Shown: piece by piece, positions 23,987 through 32,285 of the stretch
How the letters are laid out: each line of letters starts with the position of its first letter
Position numbering within the stretch: the stretch's first letter is position 1
From: CAZHZT01 sp964537285
GTDB taxonomy: Bacteria; Bacteroidota; Bacteroidia; Chitinophagales; Saprospiraceae
DNA: 44,015 nucleotides
Reading direction: 5' to 3'
Assembly (NCBI GenBank): GCA_964537285.1
Contig: CAZHZT010000037.1
Coordinates: 1-44,015, forward strand
Notes under the pieces: generated by a model
Told to the model about the DNA's origin: nothing
Seen by the model: only the letters and a program-made list of their open reading frames with translations
Databases searched by the model: none
Position numbers and translations under genes: made by a program

Positions 23987-25765
23987 ATGATTGCTGTGAA
24001 AAATATTGTTTATATAAGTATCCTATTAACCGGTTTGCTTAAGTTGTCGGCCTTTGCTCCCCCTGGTACAACTGAGCTTAAAGAGGCCAATACGGCCTTT
24101 TTTGGAATAACCACTATGAGTGATACCATCATTGATGTTATTCCCCTCGGAGTTCAGAAAATGTATTGTGTAGATACCAGTATGCTCGAAGGACAACTAA
24201 ACTTTGTGACCATTGTAGGGGCTCCGGCTTCACCTCCTTATGTACAATTTGAGTTATTAGACACTTTTCCAGATTGCTACAAATTTGCTTACAAAGGGAT
24301 TAATCCAGGTGGTACCGATAGCGCTTATGTTGTTGTTTGTGATAATTTCAATATTTGTGACACCCTACCACTAATCATAACAGTAGTGGAAACACCCAAA
24401 GAAGATACTACTTATGTGAAGCTTAGGGATAACCAACGTTTTCTATTATGTCTGCAGGGGGATGAACTAGCGGGCGATATAGATACCATTCTGGAATTTG
24501 AAGACTTCAGCGGCTCATTTTATGAATACAATAACATACCATTTTGCTATGAGTATTATCCTAAAGGAGGAGCACAGCTCGATATTGGAAGAATAGGCTT
24601 TTGCGATGAATGGGGAATTTGTGATTATACAACTTACATCATTGAATTTTGTGGACCAGTAGATACACAATGGATTTATGATACCGTGCTGGTGAACTTT
24701 GCCGGGGAGGTTTGCCTGGACACCACAGAACTTCCGGAAAAATTCTTTCAGGTTTCGGGAGGGTTTGTGGATACTCCTCCTAATTCGTTTACCCTTGATA
24801 TTGATCCTGAAAATGTTTGTGTTTCCTTTGAAGCTATTAACTTAGGAACCGATACCGTTCAAATAACGATTTACGACCGCCTGGGAAATGAAGATATTGC
24901 GCTGCTATCACTTACTTCAATACCTCCCGCACCTTCTTCCTTTACCGACACGCTTACAATGGGAGATACATCCTATTACTGTATAGATGACTCAGAACTC
25001 GCAGGACCCCTTTCGTCCTTTTTTAATGACTGCTTACCAACGTCTAACAACCTGGAATACAGTGATGATATCCAATCCCTTTGTATCGAAGCCATTGCCG
25101 AATCAGTGGGTACAGATCAGGCATGCTATATTCTTTGTGATCAGCTGGGTATATGTGATACTTTTTATTTTGCACTATCTGTAATTTATCGCGAATCAGA
25201 TCTTATTATTGATGCCATCATCGACTTGGATACCACCTTACAAAATGAACCCATAAATGTAAGGGTACTTAATAACGATATTACTTCAATAGTCGGATAC
25301 AATCAATTTTTTCTGCTTTCGCCAGGCAAAGGTGGTATTGGACCGAACAATGGAGAAGTTACTTTAAATAGCGCTTCAACTGGCATTATTTATACTCCGG
25401 ATGAAGCATTTTGCGGTGATGTAGATGCTTTTAGCTATGTGATTTGTAACGATTATTATTGTGATACTGCCAGTGTGTACATTTATGTTGATTGTATCTT
25501 GGAGCCTATAGAAGTTTTTGACGGCTTTTCACCTAACGGAGATGGTGTTAACGATTATTTCACGATCAATGGACTTGAGTTTTTCAATACCCACCACCTG
25601 ATAATTTACAATCGTTGGGGTAACCCGGTCTATGAAAGTAAAAATTATCAAAATGACTGGAATGGAACGTGGCGTGGTGAAGGACTTCCCGATGGTACGT
25701 ATTTCTATTTGCTAGAGGTCGATGGTTCTAAATCCTATTCAGGTTATATTGTTCTACAAAGATAA
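23987..25765 (+). CDS. Large secreted protein with T9SS type B (gliding-motility-type) sorting domain
   Basis: 592 aa with a signal peptide (VYISILLTGLLKLSAFA). The middle consists of three to four beta-rich repeats of about 100 aa, each with paired cysteines and a CD..ICDT-type ending (VCDNFNICDTLPL, FCDEWGICDYTTY, LCDQLGICDTFYF), then a cadherin-like/Big-type segment (NDITSIVGY...GGIGPNNGEV). The C-terminus is a type B sorting domain: FDGFSPNGDGVNDYFTINGL, IYNRWGNPVYES, GEGLPDGTYFYLLE. Type B cargo is usually paired with a PorP/SprF protein, and one follows 49 nt downstream. Adhesion or matrix function is inferred from this context. Confidence 0.88.
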   Translation: MIAVKNIVYISILLTGLLKLSAFAPPGTTELKEANTAFFGITTMSDTIIDVIPLGVQKMYCVDTSMLEGQLNFVTIVGAPASPPYVQFELLDTFPDCYKFAYKGINPGGTDSAYVVVCDNFNICDTLPLIITVVETPKEDTTYVKLRDNQRFLLCLQGDELAGDIDTILEFEDFSGSFYEYNNIPFCYEYYPKGGAQLDIGRIGFCDEWGICDYTTYIIEFCGPVDTQWIYDTVLVNFAGEVCLDTTELPEKFFQVSGGFVDTPPNSFTLDIDPENVCVSFEAINLGTDTVQITIYDRLGNEDIALLSLTSIPPAPSSFTDTLTMGDTSYYCIDDSELAGPLSSFFNDCLPTSNNLEYSDDIQSLCIEAIAESVGTDQACYILCDQLGICDTFYFALSVIYRESDLIIDAIIDLDTTLQNEPINVRVLNNDITSIVGYNQFFLLSPGKGGIGPNNGEVTLNSASTGIIYTPDEAFCGDVDAFSYVICNDYYCDTASVYIYVDCILEPIEVFDGFSPNGDGVNDYFTINGLEFFNTHHLIIYNRWGNPVYESKNYQNDWNGTWRGEGLPDGTYFYLLEVDGSKSYSGYIVLQR

Positions 25766-25814
25766 GATAGGCGAAAGTTGATGAAATTTAAAAACTAAAA
25801 CGAAGATTAAAAAA

Positions 25815-26822
25815 TTGAAAACGTACATATACAATATCACACTATGTTTTGGATTATGGGTCCTGTGTAATCCGTTGGGAGCTCAACAGGACCCACTTTA
25901 CGCTGCCTACATGTTCAACAACCTGACCTATAATCCTGCATATGCAGGGGCACAGGGCCATCTTTCCGCAGGTCTTTTACACCGTACACAATGGTGGTCA
26001 ATAGAAGGGGCTCCACAAACACAATCTTTTTTTGTTCATACGCCCTTAAAAAACGAGCGAGTTGGCCTTGGGCTTAATATTGTTCAAGATAAAATTGGTG
26101 TAGATAATTCTTTTAATGTTTATTTTTCTTATGCCTACCGCATTCCGGTTGGCAAGGGTAAACTCGCCATTGGCCTTCAGGGAGGACTTCACAATTGGCG
26201 AACCGAGTTTTCAAAATTAAACCTTAACGAAACAGTAGATGATGTCTTTGCCGAAGATCAAATATCTCGATGGCTTCCAAATTTTGGCGCAGGCATTTAC
26301 TTTTCCAATGATTACTGGTATATTGGAGTATCTGTTCCACGCATTCTGGAAGAAAGCCTCCGCCAGGAATTTATTAACGGGCAGCGCTCTTTGCTTTATC
26401 GGCATTACTATTTTGGAGCGGGTGCTGCTATACCGCTTGATTCAAAAGGAAATATCGTTTTTAAACCGTCAACACTTGTAAAAAATACCGGACTGTTCGG
26501 ACTGTCTGCCAATTCAGAAAATGAATTGAGCATTCAGGCACCTACTGAAGTGGAACTTGATTTTTCATTACTGTTTTTTAAGAAGATTTGGCTCGGCGCT
26601 TCTGCCCGCACTGCCCTGGCAGCCCTTACGAACAACCAGACCGCCTATGAATCGGTAAACTTCTGGAGTGCATATTTTTTCCCCATGGGACTTCGTATAG
26701 GAACAGCCTTTGATTTCCCTCTATCCCAGCTAAACCAAGTGAGCGGTGGCTCCTTCGAATTATTCATGGGCTATGAATTTAATTTTAAAACGAAACGAAT
26801 GGTAACCCCCAGATATTTTTAA
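25815..26822 (+). CDS. PorP/SprF family type IX secretion system membrane protein
   Basis: 335 aa starting at TTG 25815, where a signal peptide begins (ITLCFGLWVLCNPLGAQ); the next in-frame ATG lies well inside the mature protein. The family motif QQDPLYAAYMFNNLTYNPAY (family core: NPAYAG) is followed by RTQWWSIEGAPQT and F.HTPLKNERVGLGL, and the remainder is barrel-like. It lies 49 nt after the type B cargo gene and 110 nt before the OmpA-like gene, all on one strand. The arrangement suggests it is the dedicated outer-membrane partner of the upstream cargo. Confidence 0.92.
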   Translation: MKTYIYNITLCFGLWVLCNPLGAQQDPLYAAYMFNNLTYNPAYAGAQGHLSAGLLHRTQWWSIEGAPQTQSFFVHTPLKNERVGLGLNIVQDKIGVDNSFNVYFSYAYRIPVGKGKLAIGLQGGLHNWRTEFSKLNLNETVDDVFAEDQISRWLPNFGAGIYFSNDYWYIGVSVPRILEESLRQEFINGQRSLLYRHYYFGAGAAIPLDSKGNIVFKPSTLVKNTGLFGLSANSENELSIQAPTEVELDFSLLFFKKIWLGASARTALAALTNNQTAYESVNFWSAYFFPMGLRIGTAFDFPLSQLNQVSGGSFELFMGYEFNFKTKRMVTPRYF

Positions 26823-26827
26823 TGCGA

Positions 26828-26894
26828 TTAACGGCTAGCGAGAAACGGAGAACGAGAGTCAATTTATCCGTTTCCCGTTGATCGTTTGCCGTAA
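26828..26894. repeat. Imperfect hairpin with ACGG/CCGT arms
   Basis: TTAACGGC pairs with GCCGTAA at the outside (one base unpaired), and GAAACGG pairs with CCGTTTC inside. It lies in the 110-nt gap between the PorP/SprF and OmpA-like genes of the putative operon. It may attenuate transcription; function is not shown. Confidence 0.5.
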
Positions 26895-26932
26895 TTTAAG
26901 ATTTTACCCATTATTAAAAAAAGCAATAAAAG

Positions 26933-29230
26933 ATGTTAGATGCCCCCATTAATGTACACTTAAAACTACTTTCATTCCTCCTTTTCATGCTTTTATGCAC
27001 GGCATTACCCGGCCAGGCTAAACTAAAAAAAGCGATAAAAGAGATGGATGCCTTGAACTACACGGAAGCCATAAGGCTATTGACGGAAGCACTGGAAAAA
27101 GAAAATGCCCCCGATTACAAGCTGCAATTAGCTGAATGCTACAGACGAACAAACAACTGGAAAGAAGCTGTATTTTGGTACGGACAAATAATGGAATCAG
27201 GTATTATTCGTCCTATTCACCAGCTTTATTACGGTCAGGCCCTTCAGCGTGAAGGGCAATGTGACAAAGCTCTTAAATGGTTTGAAGCTTATGCCAAAGC
27301 TCAACCAAATGATGTTAGAGCTCAACACCTGGTACAATCTTGTATTGAAAAAGATTATCTACAAAGTAAAAATGCCCTGTTTTACACAGTTACCCCATTA
27401 AGTATCAATACTGAATACAATGAACACTGCCCGACTTTTATAGGAAACAGTATCTTGTTTGCTTCTGATAGACCAGATAATAATCCTATTGAAAGAACAA
27501 ATGCATGGACCGGCCAGGAATTCCTGGATTTTTACTATGCCGAAAATATGGGAGAATTCTCCTTGCATTGCTCAGAGCTAAACTTTAGAGCACCTGAAAA
27601 ATATTTGCCCGAATTTAACAGCCCTTTTCACGATGCAGTCATCACTTTTACAGAAAATGGAAAAACAGCGTTTTTTACCCGAACCACCTTTGATAGTAAA
27701 AGCAGCGATGGCATTGCCTACTTGAAAATATTTTTTTCCCAAAGAGATGATCTGGGGGTTTGGTCAAAGCCAGAATTACATCCCATCAATGATGAAGAAT
27801 ACTCCTTTGGGCATCCTTCCGTCTCCCCTGATGGCAACCGATTGTATTTCGTTTCCGATCGCCCGGAAGGTTATGGTGGAATGGACATCTATGTCTCAGA
27901 GCATGTAGACGGCAATTGGAGCGCTCCAATAAACCTTGGCCCTACCATAAATACAGAAGGAAATGAAGTATTTCCTTATTTTCACGCTCCTACAAATACT
28001 TTATACTTTGCTTCTGATGGGCATATCGGCCTTGGAGGTCTGGACATTTACTACACCCAGGAAAGAGCTGGCCGTAACTGGGGAATGATTATCAATCCCG
28101 GTAGTCCAATTAATTCATTAAGCGATGATTTTGGTATCATTGTCACTGAACCAGGTACATTTGGCTACTTTTCTTCTGACCGGAGCGAAGGAGCCGGAAA
28201 AGATGATTTGTATGCTTTTTGCAAAACATCTTCTACCTTCAATTTCCTGGTCTATGATGTAGTCAATAAAGAAGCCCTTGAAACAGTAGATATTTTCATA
28301 GAAGGTTCCAAACATTCGCTCGCAACCGATAGAGAAGGTAAAGCTACATTTGAACTTGCGTTGGAGGATTGTGCCCAGCTTGTTTTCAATAAACCCGGGT
28401 ACTTGCCCAATAATCGTTATTTATGCGCAGAAAAAATTGGCGAAAGTCGTGTAATTGAAATTCCTTTGGAAAAAGAGCCCTTGATTCAAATCGAGGGGAT
28501 TGTTTTTGATGAAGATGATTTCCCCAAAGAAGGTGCTACCGTTACGCTGTTTACGGATTGCCCCGGAAGCCCCCCGGTATCTATGGTTACCAATGCCACC
28601 GGGCGCTATCTCTTTAAAGTCAATCGAAACTGTTGTTACACCGCTATTGCCACCGCACTTGACTATCAAAGCATTAGTTCTGAACAATTCTGCACTATGG
28701 ATTTATTGGAAAATAAAACCTTTCACGAAAGCTTCAAATTATTGCCAGGAAAAGCAATGCCTTTATTGGCATCTAAGGGGCCAGAACCTTTGCCCCAGGA
28801 AGCAGTAACCGAATCATTTGAAGTCAGCCAGACTATTAGCCCTCAGACTAAGGAACATCCAACCCCATTTTTATTGGCCATTTTTTACGATTTTAATTCG
28901 GCAAAAATAAAACTGAGTTCCAAACCCACACTTAATCGCTTATTGCTTTTTCTCAATCAATATCCTGACTTGATCATTGAGATTGGCTCCCATACGGATG
29001 CCAGAGGTAATAAAGATTACAATCTCGAACTTTCCCAAAAGCGAGCGAATGCCGTAAAAAACTGGCTTGAAAACAAGGGGATTGCAAGAGAACGATTGAT
29101 TGCTAAAGGCTATGGGCAATCTCTTATCCTCAATGAATGCAAAGAAGGCATTGATTGCGAAGAAGCCGAACATTTGATTAATCGCCGAACAGAGTTTAGA
29201 ATTCTGAATCAACGCATCTTGGTGGACTAA
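26933..29230 (+). CDS. OmpA-family envelope protein with TPR and PD40 repeats (PorE-like)
   Basis: 765 aa. An N-terminal signal segment (FLLFMLLCTALPGQA) is followed by TPR repeats (about 30-145), then PD40/WD40-like beta-propeller repeats (SVSPDGNRLYFVSDRPEGYG, TLYFASDGHIGLGGLDIYY), a carboxypeptidase-regulatory-like domain (about 520-600) and a C-terminal OmpA peptidoglycan-binding domain (about 645-760: YDFNSAKI, SHTDARGNKDYNLELSQKRA). This layout is common beside PorP/SprF genes and resembles T9SS protein PorE. The OmpA domain should bind peptidoglycan in the periplasm and hold the outer-membrane partner. It is the last gene of the putative cargo-PorP-anchor operon. Confidence 0.9.
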   Translation: MLDAPINVHLKLLSFLLFMLLCTALPGQAKLKKAIKEMDALNYTEAIRLLTEALEKENAPDYKLQLAECYRRTNNWKEAVFWYGQIMESGIIRPIHQLYYGQALQREGQCDKALKWFEAYAKAQPNDVRAQHLVQSCIEKDYLQSKNALFYTVTPLSINTEYNEHCPTFIGNSILFASDRPDNNPIERTNAWTGQEFLDFYYAENMGEFSLHCSELNFRAPEKYLPEFNSPFHDAVITFTENGKTAFFTRTTFDSKSSDGIAYLKIFFSQRDDLGVWSKPELHPINDEEYSFGHPSVSPDGNRLYFVSDRPEGYGGMDIYVSEHVDGNWSAPINLGPTINTEGNEVFPYFHAPTNTLYFASDGHIGLGGLDIYYTQERAGRNWGMIINPGSPINSLSDDFGIIVTEPGTFGYFSSDRSEGAGKDDLYAFCKTSSTFNFLVYDVVNKEALETVDIFIEGSKHSLATDREGKATFELALEDCAQLVFNKPGYLPNNRYLCAEKIGESRVIEIPLEKEPLIQIEGIVFDEDDFPKEGATVTLFTDCPGSPPVSMVTNATGRYLFKVNRNCCYTAIATALDYQSISSEQFCTMDLLENKTFHESFKLLPGKAMPLLASKGPEPLPQEAVTESFEVSQTISPQTKEHPTPFLLAIFYDFNSAKIKLSSKPTLNRLLLFLNQYPDLIIEIGSHTDARGNKDYNLELSQKRANAVKNWLENKGIARERLIAKGYGQSLILNECKEGIDCEEAEHLINRRTEFRILNQRILVD

Positions 29231-29309
29231 GAAGAATGTCACCAAAGTCTACTTTGGTAACATTTTTCTTATTTAATTTTGGAAATAATTCATATTATTA
29301 TTCAAAATA

Positions 29310-29417
29310 GTTCTTTGACATAAATTGTGGAAAATGGAGCTTCAAAATGATAACCTTTTCAGCCACAAGGGCATTCAAGGCTATCATTTTGAAGCTCCAC
29401 ACAATTTGTCAAAGAAC
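29310..29417 (+). repeat. Palindromic element family 1, copy 2
   Basis: 108 bp with ends GTTCTTTGACATAAATTGTG and CACAATTTGTCAAAGAAC. The stem reads GGAGCTTC/GAAGCTCC where copies 1 and 4 have GGAACTTC/GAAGTTCC, a paired change. The loop keeps CCACAAGGGCATTC. It ends 23 nt before the pirin start codon. Confidence 0.87.
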
Positions 29418-29440
29418 GTCCAAAATTAAATTATTGACCC

Positions 29441-30316
29441 ATGTCAAATATAGGTTTAATCATAGAAGAACGTAGCAGGGATATTGGTGATTTTTTAGTA
29501 GGACGCCTTTTACCATTCCGGAAGAAACGAATGGTGGGTCCATTCATTTTTATCGACCATATGGGTCCTTCAATTATCAGGCCTGGCCAATATATGGATA
29601 TAGGCCAGCATCCCCATATTGGCTTATCTACCTTAACCTACCTTTTTGAGGGAGAAATTATGCATAGAGATTCTCTGGGAACAGAACAGTTGGTGGTACC
29701 CGGTTCCGTTGGTTGGATGACAGCTGGCAAGGGAATTGTTCATACCGAACGGACACCCTTGAAGATGCGAGATGGTAAAGAATATAAGGCTCATGGTTTT
29801 CAGATTTGGGTGGCTCTACCTAAAGAACTTGAAGAAATGGAACCTGAGTTCTCCTTTACTCCACCTGAATCGCTCCCCAAATGGTCAGAAAACGGGATGG
29901 ATTTTACGCTTATAGCAGGCAATAGATACAGTAAAAAATCACCGGTTCCGGTTTATTCTAATTTATTTATGATCGAGGCAAAATCCAATCAAAAAACATC
30001 TTTTAATATAGAGGACAATCTCAAGGGAGAAATTGGCATTTGTGTTGTAGATGGCTACATAGAAGCATGCGGTGAAAAAATAGAGAAAGGAAGAATGCTC
30101 GTCTCAAAAGAGAAAGATGTTTGTAATATCAATGTCGGAGAAAACACTCATCTACTATTCTTTGGTGGTGAACCTTTTGAAGAAGAAAGATTCATTTATT
30201 GGAATTTTGTGGCCTCTGATAAAGATAAGATTGAAGAAGCAAAAATCAAATGGAGAGACAAAGCCTTTAGCATGGTCCCGGGTGAAAAGGGTTACATACC
30301 TTTGCCGGCGTTTTAA
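29441..30316 (+). CDS. Pirin family protein
   Basis: 291 aa, cupin fold. The metal-binding residues of pirins are present: H57 and H59 in IGQHPHIG, H101 and E103 in GIVHTERTP. The N-terminal core FIFIDHMGP and the C-terminal GGEPFEEERFIYWNFVASD are typical. Pirins bind iron; some oxidise quercetin, others act as regulatory partners, so the physiological role here is open. It lies just downstream of a family-1 palindrome; no promoter was identified with confidence. The following gene is a relic, so the pirin is probably transcribed alone. Confidence 0.92.
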   Translation: MSNIGLIIEERSRDIGDFLVGRLLPFRKKRMVGPFIFIDHMGPSIIRPGQYMDIGQHPHIGLSTLTYLFEGEIMHRDSLGTEQLVVPGSVGWMTAGKGIVHTERTPLKMRDGKEYKAHGFQIWVALPKELEEMEPEFSFTPPESLPKWSENGMDFTLIAGNRYSKKSPVPVYSNLFMIEAKSNQKTSFNIEDNLKGEIGICVVDGYIEACGEKIEKGRMLVSKEKDVCNINVGENTHLLFFGGEPFEEERFIYWNFVASDKDKIEEAKIKWRDKAFSMVPGEKGYIPLPAF

Positions 30317-30405
30317 GTTATCTCTTAATGGTGGGAACGTAAAACAGTCCTTTCAAAAGCAACGAATTACTTTTCAAACACCTTCAAAATCAAAACATTA
30401 TTCTC

Positions 30406-30785
30406 ATGAGAAAACTAGTGCTTCAGGAACTAAATCATTGATAGCTTTAGAGGCGATTTTTTTGGTGGCAAACGAGGCGCGAAGAGGGAGCATAGCCCAA
30501 AGCTACGTGACCGATGAGCAACGAAGTAGGCCGCCAAAAGAAGCCCTCAAAAGTGTCAAGGATTTAGTTCCTGAAGCACTAGGTGCATTTTTAGGTTTAT
30601 TATTTTTTATTTCAAACTTGTGTTTGGCCCAATCCGATTACAAAAACGCTCAATCTCTTGTAGATGAAGGTTACAAACGTTTTAATGTCGAATTCGGCTC
30701 TGTAACTTATGCGGTTTCTGGTTTCATGGAAGGAACCGAAACCCTTTTTTTTGATCACTTGGGCTGGCGGGAGGCCAGTTCATAA
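30406..30785 (+). pseudogene. Relic of a small secreted protein, split by a MITE-like element
   Basis: The ATG at 30406 begins M-R-K and then runs into an insertion. If the insert and one CTAG copy (164 bp) are taken out, the frame reads MRKLGAFLGLLFFISNLCLA and then Q-S-D-Y-K, a proper signal peptide, and continues to TAA at 30783-30785. The mature part is only about 50 aa (AQSLVDEGYKRFNVEFGSVT, then YAVSGFMEGTETLFFDHLGW). This resembles the N-terminus of a longer Bacteroidota secreted/lipoprotein family, so the 3' part seems to be lost too. A long open frame across this region from 30117 is accidental. Confidence 0.75.
30419..30578. mobile_element. MITE-like element with 18-bp terminal inverted repeats and CTAG target duplication
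   Basis: 160 bp. TGCTTCAGGAACTAAATC (30419-30436) is the perfect complement of 30561-30578. CTAG flanks both sides (30415-30418, 30579-30582). The interior also folds back on itself imperfectly (for example GGTGGC with GCCGCC). There is no coding capacity, so it must have been moved by a transposase from elsewhere. A 4-bp YTAR-type duplication is known for IS5; the IS5-type element in this window has different ends. Confidence 0.85.
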
Positions 30786-30812
30786 CTTGACTTATTTCCC
30801 TATACTTCTTTC

Positions 30813-31343
30813 ATGCAAGAATTTACATTTACACCTTTTCCAATCCTGACAACGGAACGGCTCGTCCTCCGTCAACTAGAGTTCTCTGATAATAAAGCTA
30901 TTTTTGAACTTCGCTCTGACAAAAGAATAACGGAATTCATTGATCGCCCACTATACCGTAGACTAGACGAAGCTGATTATTTCATCAGATGGATCTTTCA
31001 ACAAATGGAACGCAATCGACTTGTCTACTGGGGAATTTCTTACAAAGACCATTCTGATTTACTCGGCACCATTTGTCTTTGGAACATCAGGGAAGAGCAA
31101 AGCACAGCCGAAGTAGGTTATGAACTTTTGAAAGATTATCAACAAAAAGGAATTATGAACGAAGCCTTGGAAAAGGTTCTGGAATATGCCTTTAAAACCC
31201 TTCAATTTCGGGCAATAGATGCCTTTACACATAAGGATAATGAGGCCTCTAAAAGGCTTTTGGTAAAAAATGGTTTTAAGCACGAGAGCCACCGAAAAGA
31301 CCCCAAAGTTGCTGTAAATATTGTTTTTAGAAAAGTGGCATGA
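30813..31343 (+). CDS. GNAT family N-acetyltransferase (RimJ/RimL-like)
   Basis: 176 aa. It starts with the typical FPILTTERLVLRQLEFSDNK and contains the acetyl-CoA-binding region near YELLKDYQQKGIMNEALEKV, followed by DAFTHKDNEASKRLLVKNGF. This is the acetyltransferase_3 type that includes RimJ/RimL, which acetylate N-termini of ribosomal proteins; many relatives act on other amines or on antibiotics, so the substrate is unknown. The pyrophosphate-binding loop has Q-x-x-G-I (QQKGI). It starts 27 nt after the relic gene. Confidence 0.9.
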   Translation: MQEFTFTPFPILTTERLVLRQLEFSDNKAIFELRSDKRITEFIDRPLYRRLDEADYFIRWIFQQMERNRLVYWGISYKDHSDLLGTICLWNIREEQSTAEVGYELLKDYQQKGIMNEALEKVLEYAFKTLQFRAIDAFTHKDNEASKRLLVKNGFKHESHRKDPKVAVNIVFRKVA

Positions 31344-31432
31344 CCTCAATCCAGCGGAAATATTATCAATAAGCATCCAGTTCCAACCAATCCCCCTAAA
31401 AAACGTTTATTATACATTTTTTAATGAAGTCA

Positions 31433-31459
31433 GTTCTTTGACAATTGATGTCAAAGAAC
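31433..31459. repeat. Minimal copy of family 1 ends
   Basis: GTTCTTTGACA, five bases, then TGTCAAAGAAC: the two outer ends of family 1 joined directly with the middle missing. It looks like a deletion derivative. It lies 2 nt before a family-2 element. Confidence 0.6.
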
Positions 31460-31461
31460 TT

Positions 31462-31602
31462 AGCAATTCTCGTTTTGGAAATCCAAAACCCAATTTACGC
31501 CGCTTCGCGACGATATTTTCTTTTGAGAGAGGCCTAAAGGGCTATTTTGCAAAGCAAAATAGCCCTTTAGGCCTCCCTCTCAAAGGAATAGCGAGAATCG
31601 CT
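31462..31602. repeat. Palindromic element family 2, copy 2
   Basis: 141 bp with outer ends AGCAATTCTCG and CGAGAATCGCT. The inner arms (31530-31550 and 31554-31574) pair perfectly over 21 bp and extend outward past a 2-nt bulge. Compared with the copy at 37940 it is in the opposite orientation and lacks the roughly 30-bp stretch containing the CCTACGGCGCG motif. It occupies most of the 294-nt gap between the GNAT gene and the membrane-protein gene, where no gene was seen. Confidence 0.8.
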
Positions 31603-31637
31603 TCAAAGAACGATAAATTATAATCAAAAATCTAACT

Positions 31638-32078
31638 ATGACTGTTGAGATACTTGTAAAATACGTCCATTTCATTACCATTTTTGCAATTGTAAGTAGT
31701 ATAGTTGGCGAGCACCTGCTAATCAAGCCCGAGATGACCCGAAAAGAAATTCGTCGTGTTTCTCTTCTTGATGGCATTTATGGTGCCAGCGTTATTTTAT
31801 TACTTATTGCTGGATTCACACTGTGGTTTGGAGTTGGAAAACCAGCCGAGTTCTATAGTAGAAACTGGATTTTTCACTTAAAAATCGGCTTATTCGTCAT
31901 CATAGGCGTATTATCTATATATCCTACTATTTTCTTTATGAAGCAACGCAAAGGAGAAGAATCAGACATAGTCAAGGTGCCAAAAATGATAAAGATGATG
32001 ATCCGGTTTGAATTACTATTGCTTTTTATTATGCCGCTATTAGCCTCATTAATGGCAAAAGGAATTGGACAATTTTAA
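31638..32078 (+). CDS. Four-helix membrane protein, DUF2214-like
   Basis: 146 aa with four hydrophobic segments, roughly residues 5-25, 48-66, 82-102 and 122-142. The pattern KYVHFITIFAIVSSIVGEHL, then SLLDGIYGASVILLLIAGFT and FHLKIGLFVIIGVLSIYPT, fits the DUF2214 family of small inner-membrane proteins. No enzymatic motif is visible beyond conserved His and Glu residues in helix 1. Function unknown. It follows a family-2 palindrome by 35 nt. Confidence 0.75.
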   Translation: MTVEILVKYVHFITIFAIVSSIVGEHLLIKPEMTRKEIRRVSLLDGIYGASVILLLIAGFTLWFGVGKPAEFYSRNWIFHLKIGLFVIIGVLSIYPTIFFMKQRKGEESDIVKVPKMIKMMIRFELLLLFIMPLLASLMAKGIGQF

Positions 32079-32097
32079 AACATTTAATGTTAAAAAA

Positions 32098-32128
32098 TTG
32101 CAATTCATTTAAACTTTGATTATTTTTG
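32098..32128 (+). promoter_or_regulatory. Possible Bacteroidota-type promoter
   Basis: TTG at 32098-32100, a 20-nt spacer and TATTTTTG at 32121-32128 fit the Bacteroidota consensus (-33 TTG, -7 TAnnTTTG). It would drive the Rpn-type gene at 32286 with a leader of about 150 nt. The DNA is AT-rich, so chance is possible. Confidence 0.4.
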
Positions 32129-32285
32129 TTTCATTAGTTAACGCACGTTGCGATTCATTGAAATGAGGCTAAATCGTCGATAATTGGTTTCAAAGCGTTG
32201 TCTATCGGCTCCGTTTTTCAAAAATTCCTTCTGATTTTCCTTCATTCATGGCAACTTGGTTTAGTTAATCATTAATACCAACCAG

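Noticed and set aside
30117..30785. A 222-codon open frame overlapping the end of the pirin gene
   Set aside because: Its first part is out of frame with pirin, and it crosses the MITE-like element. Only the last part, after 30583, is real coding relic.
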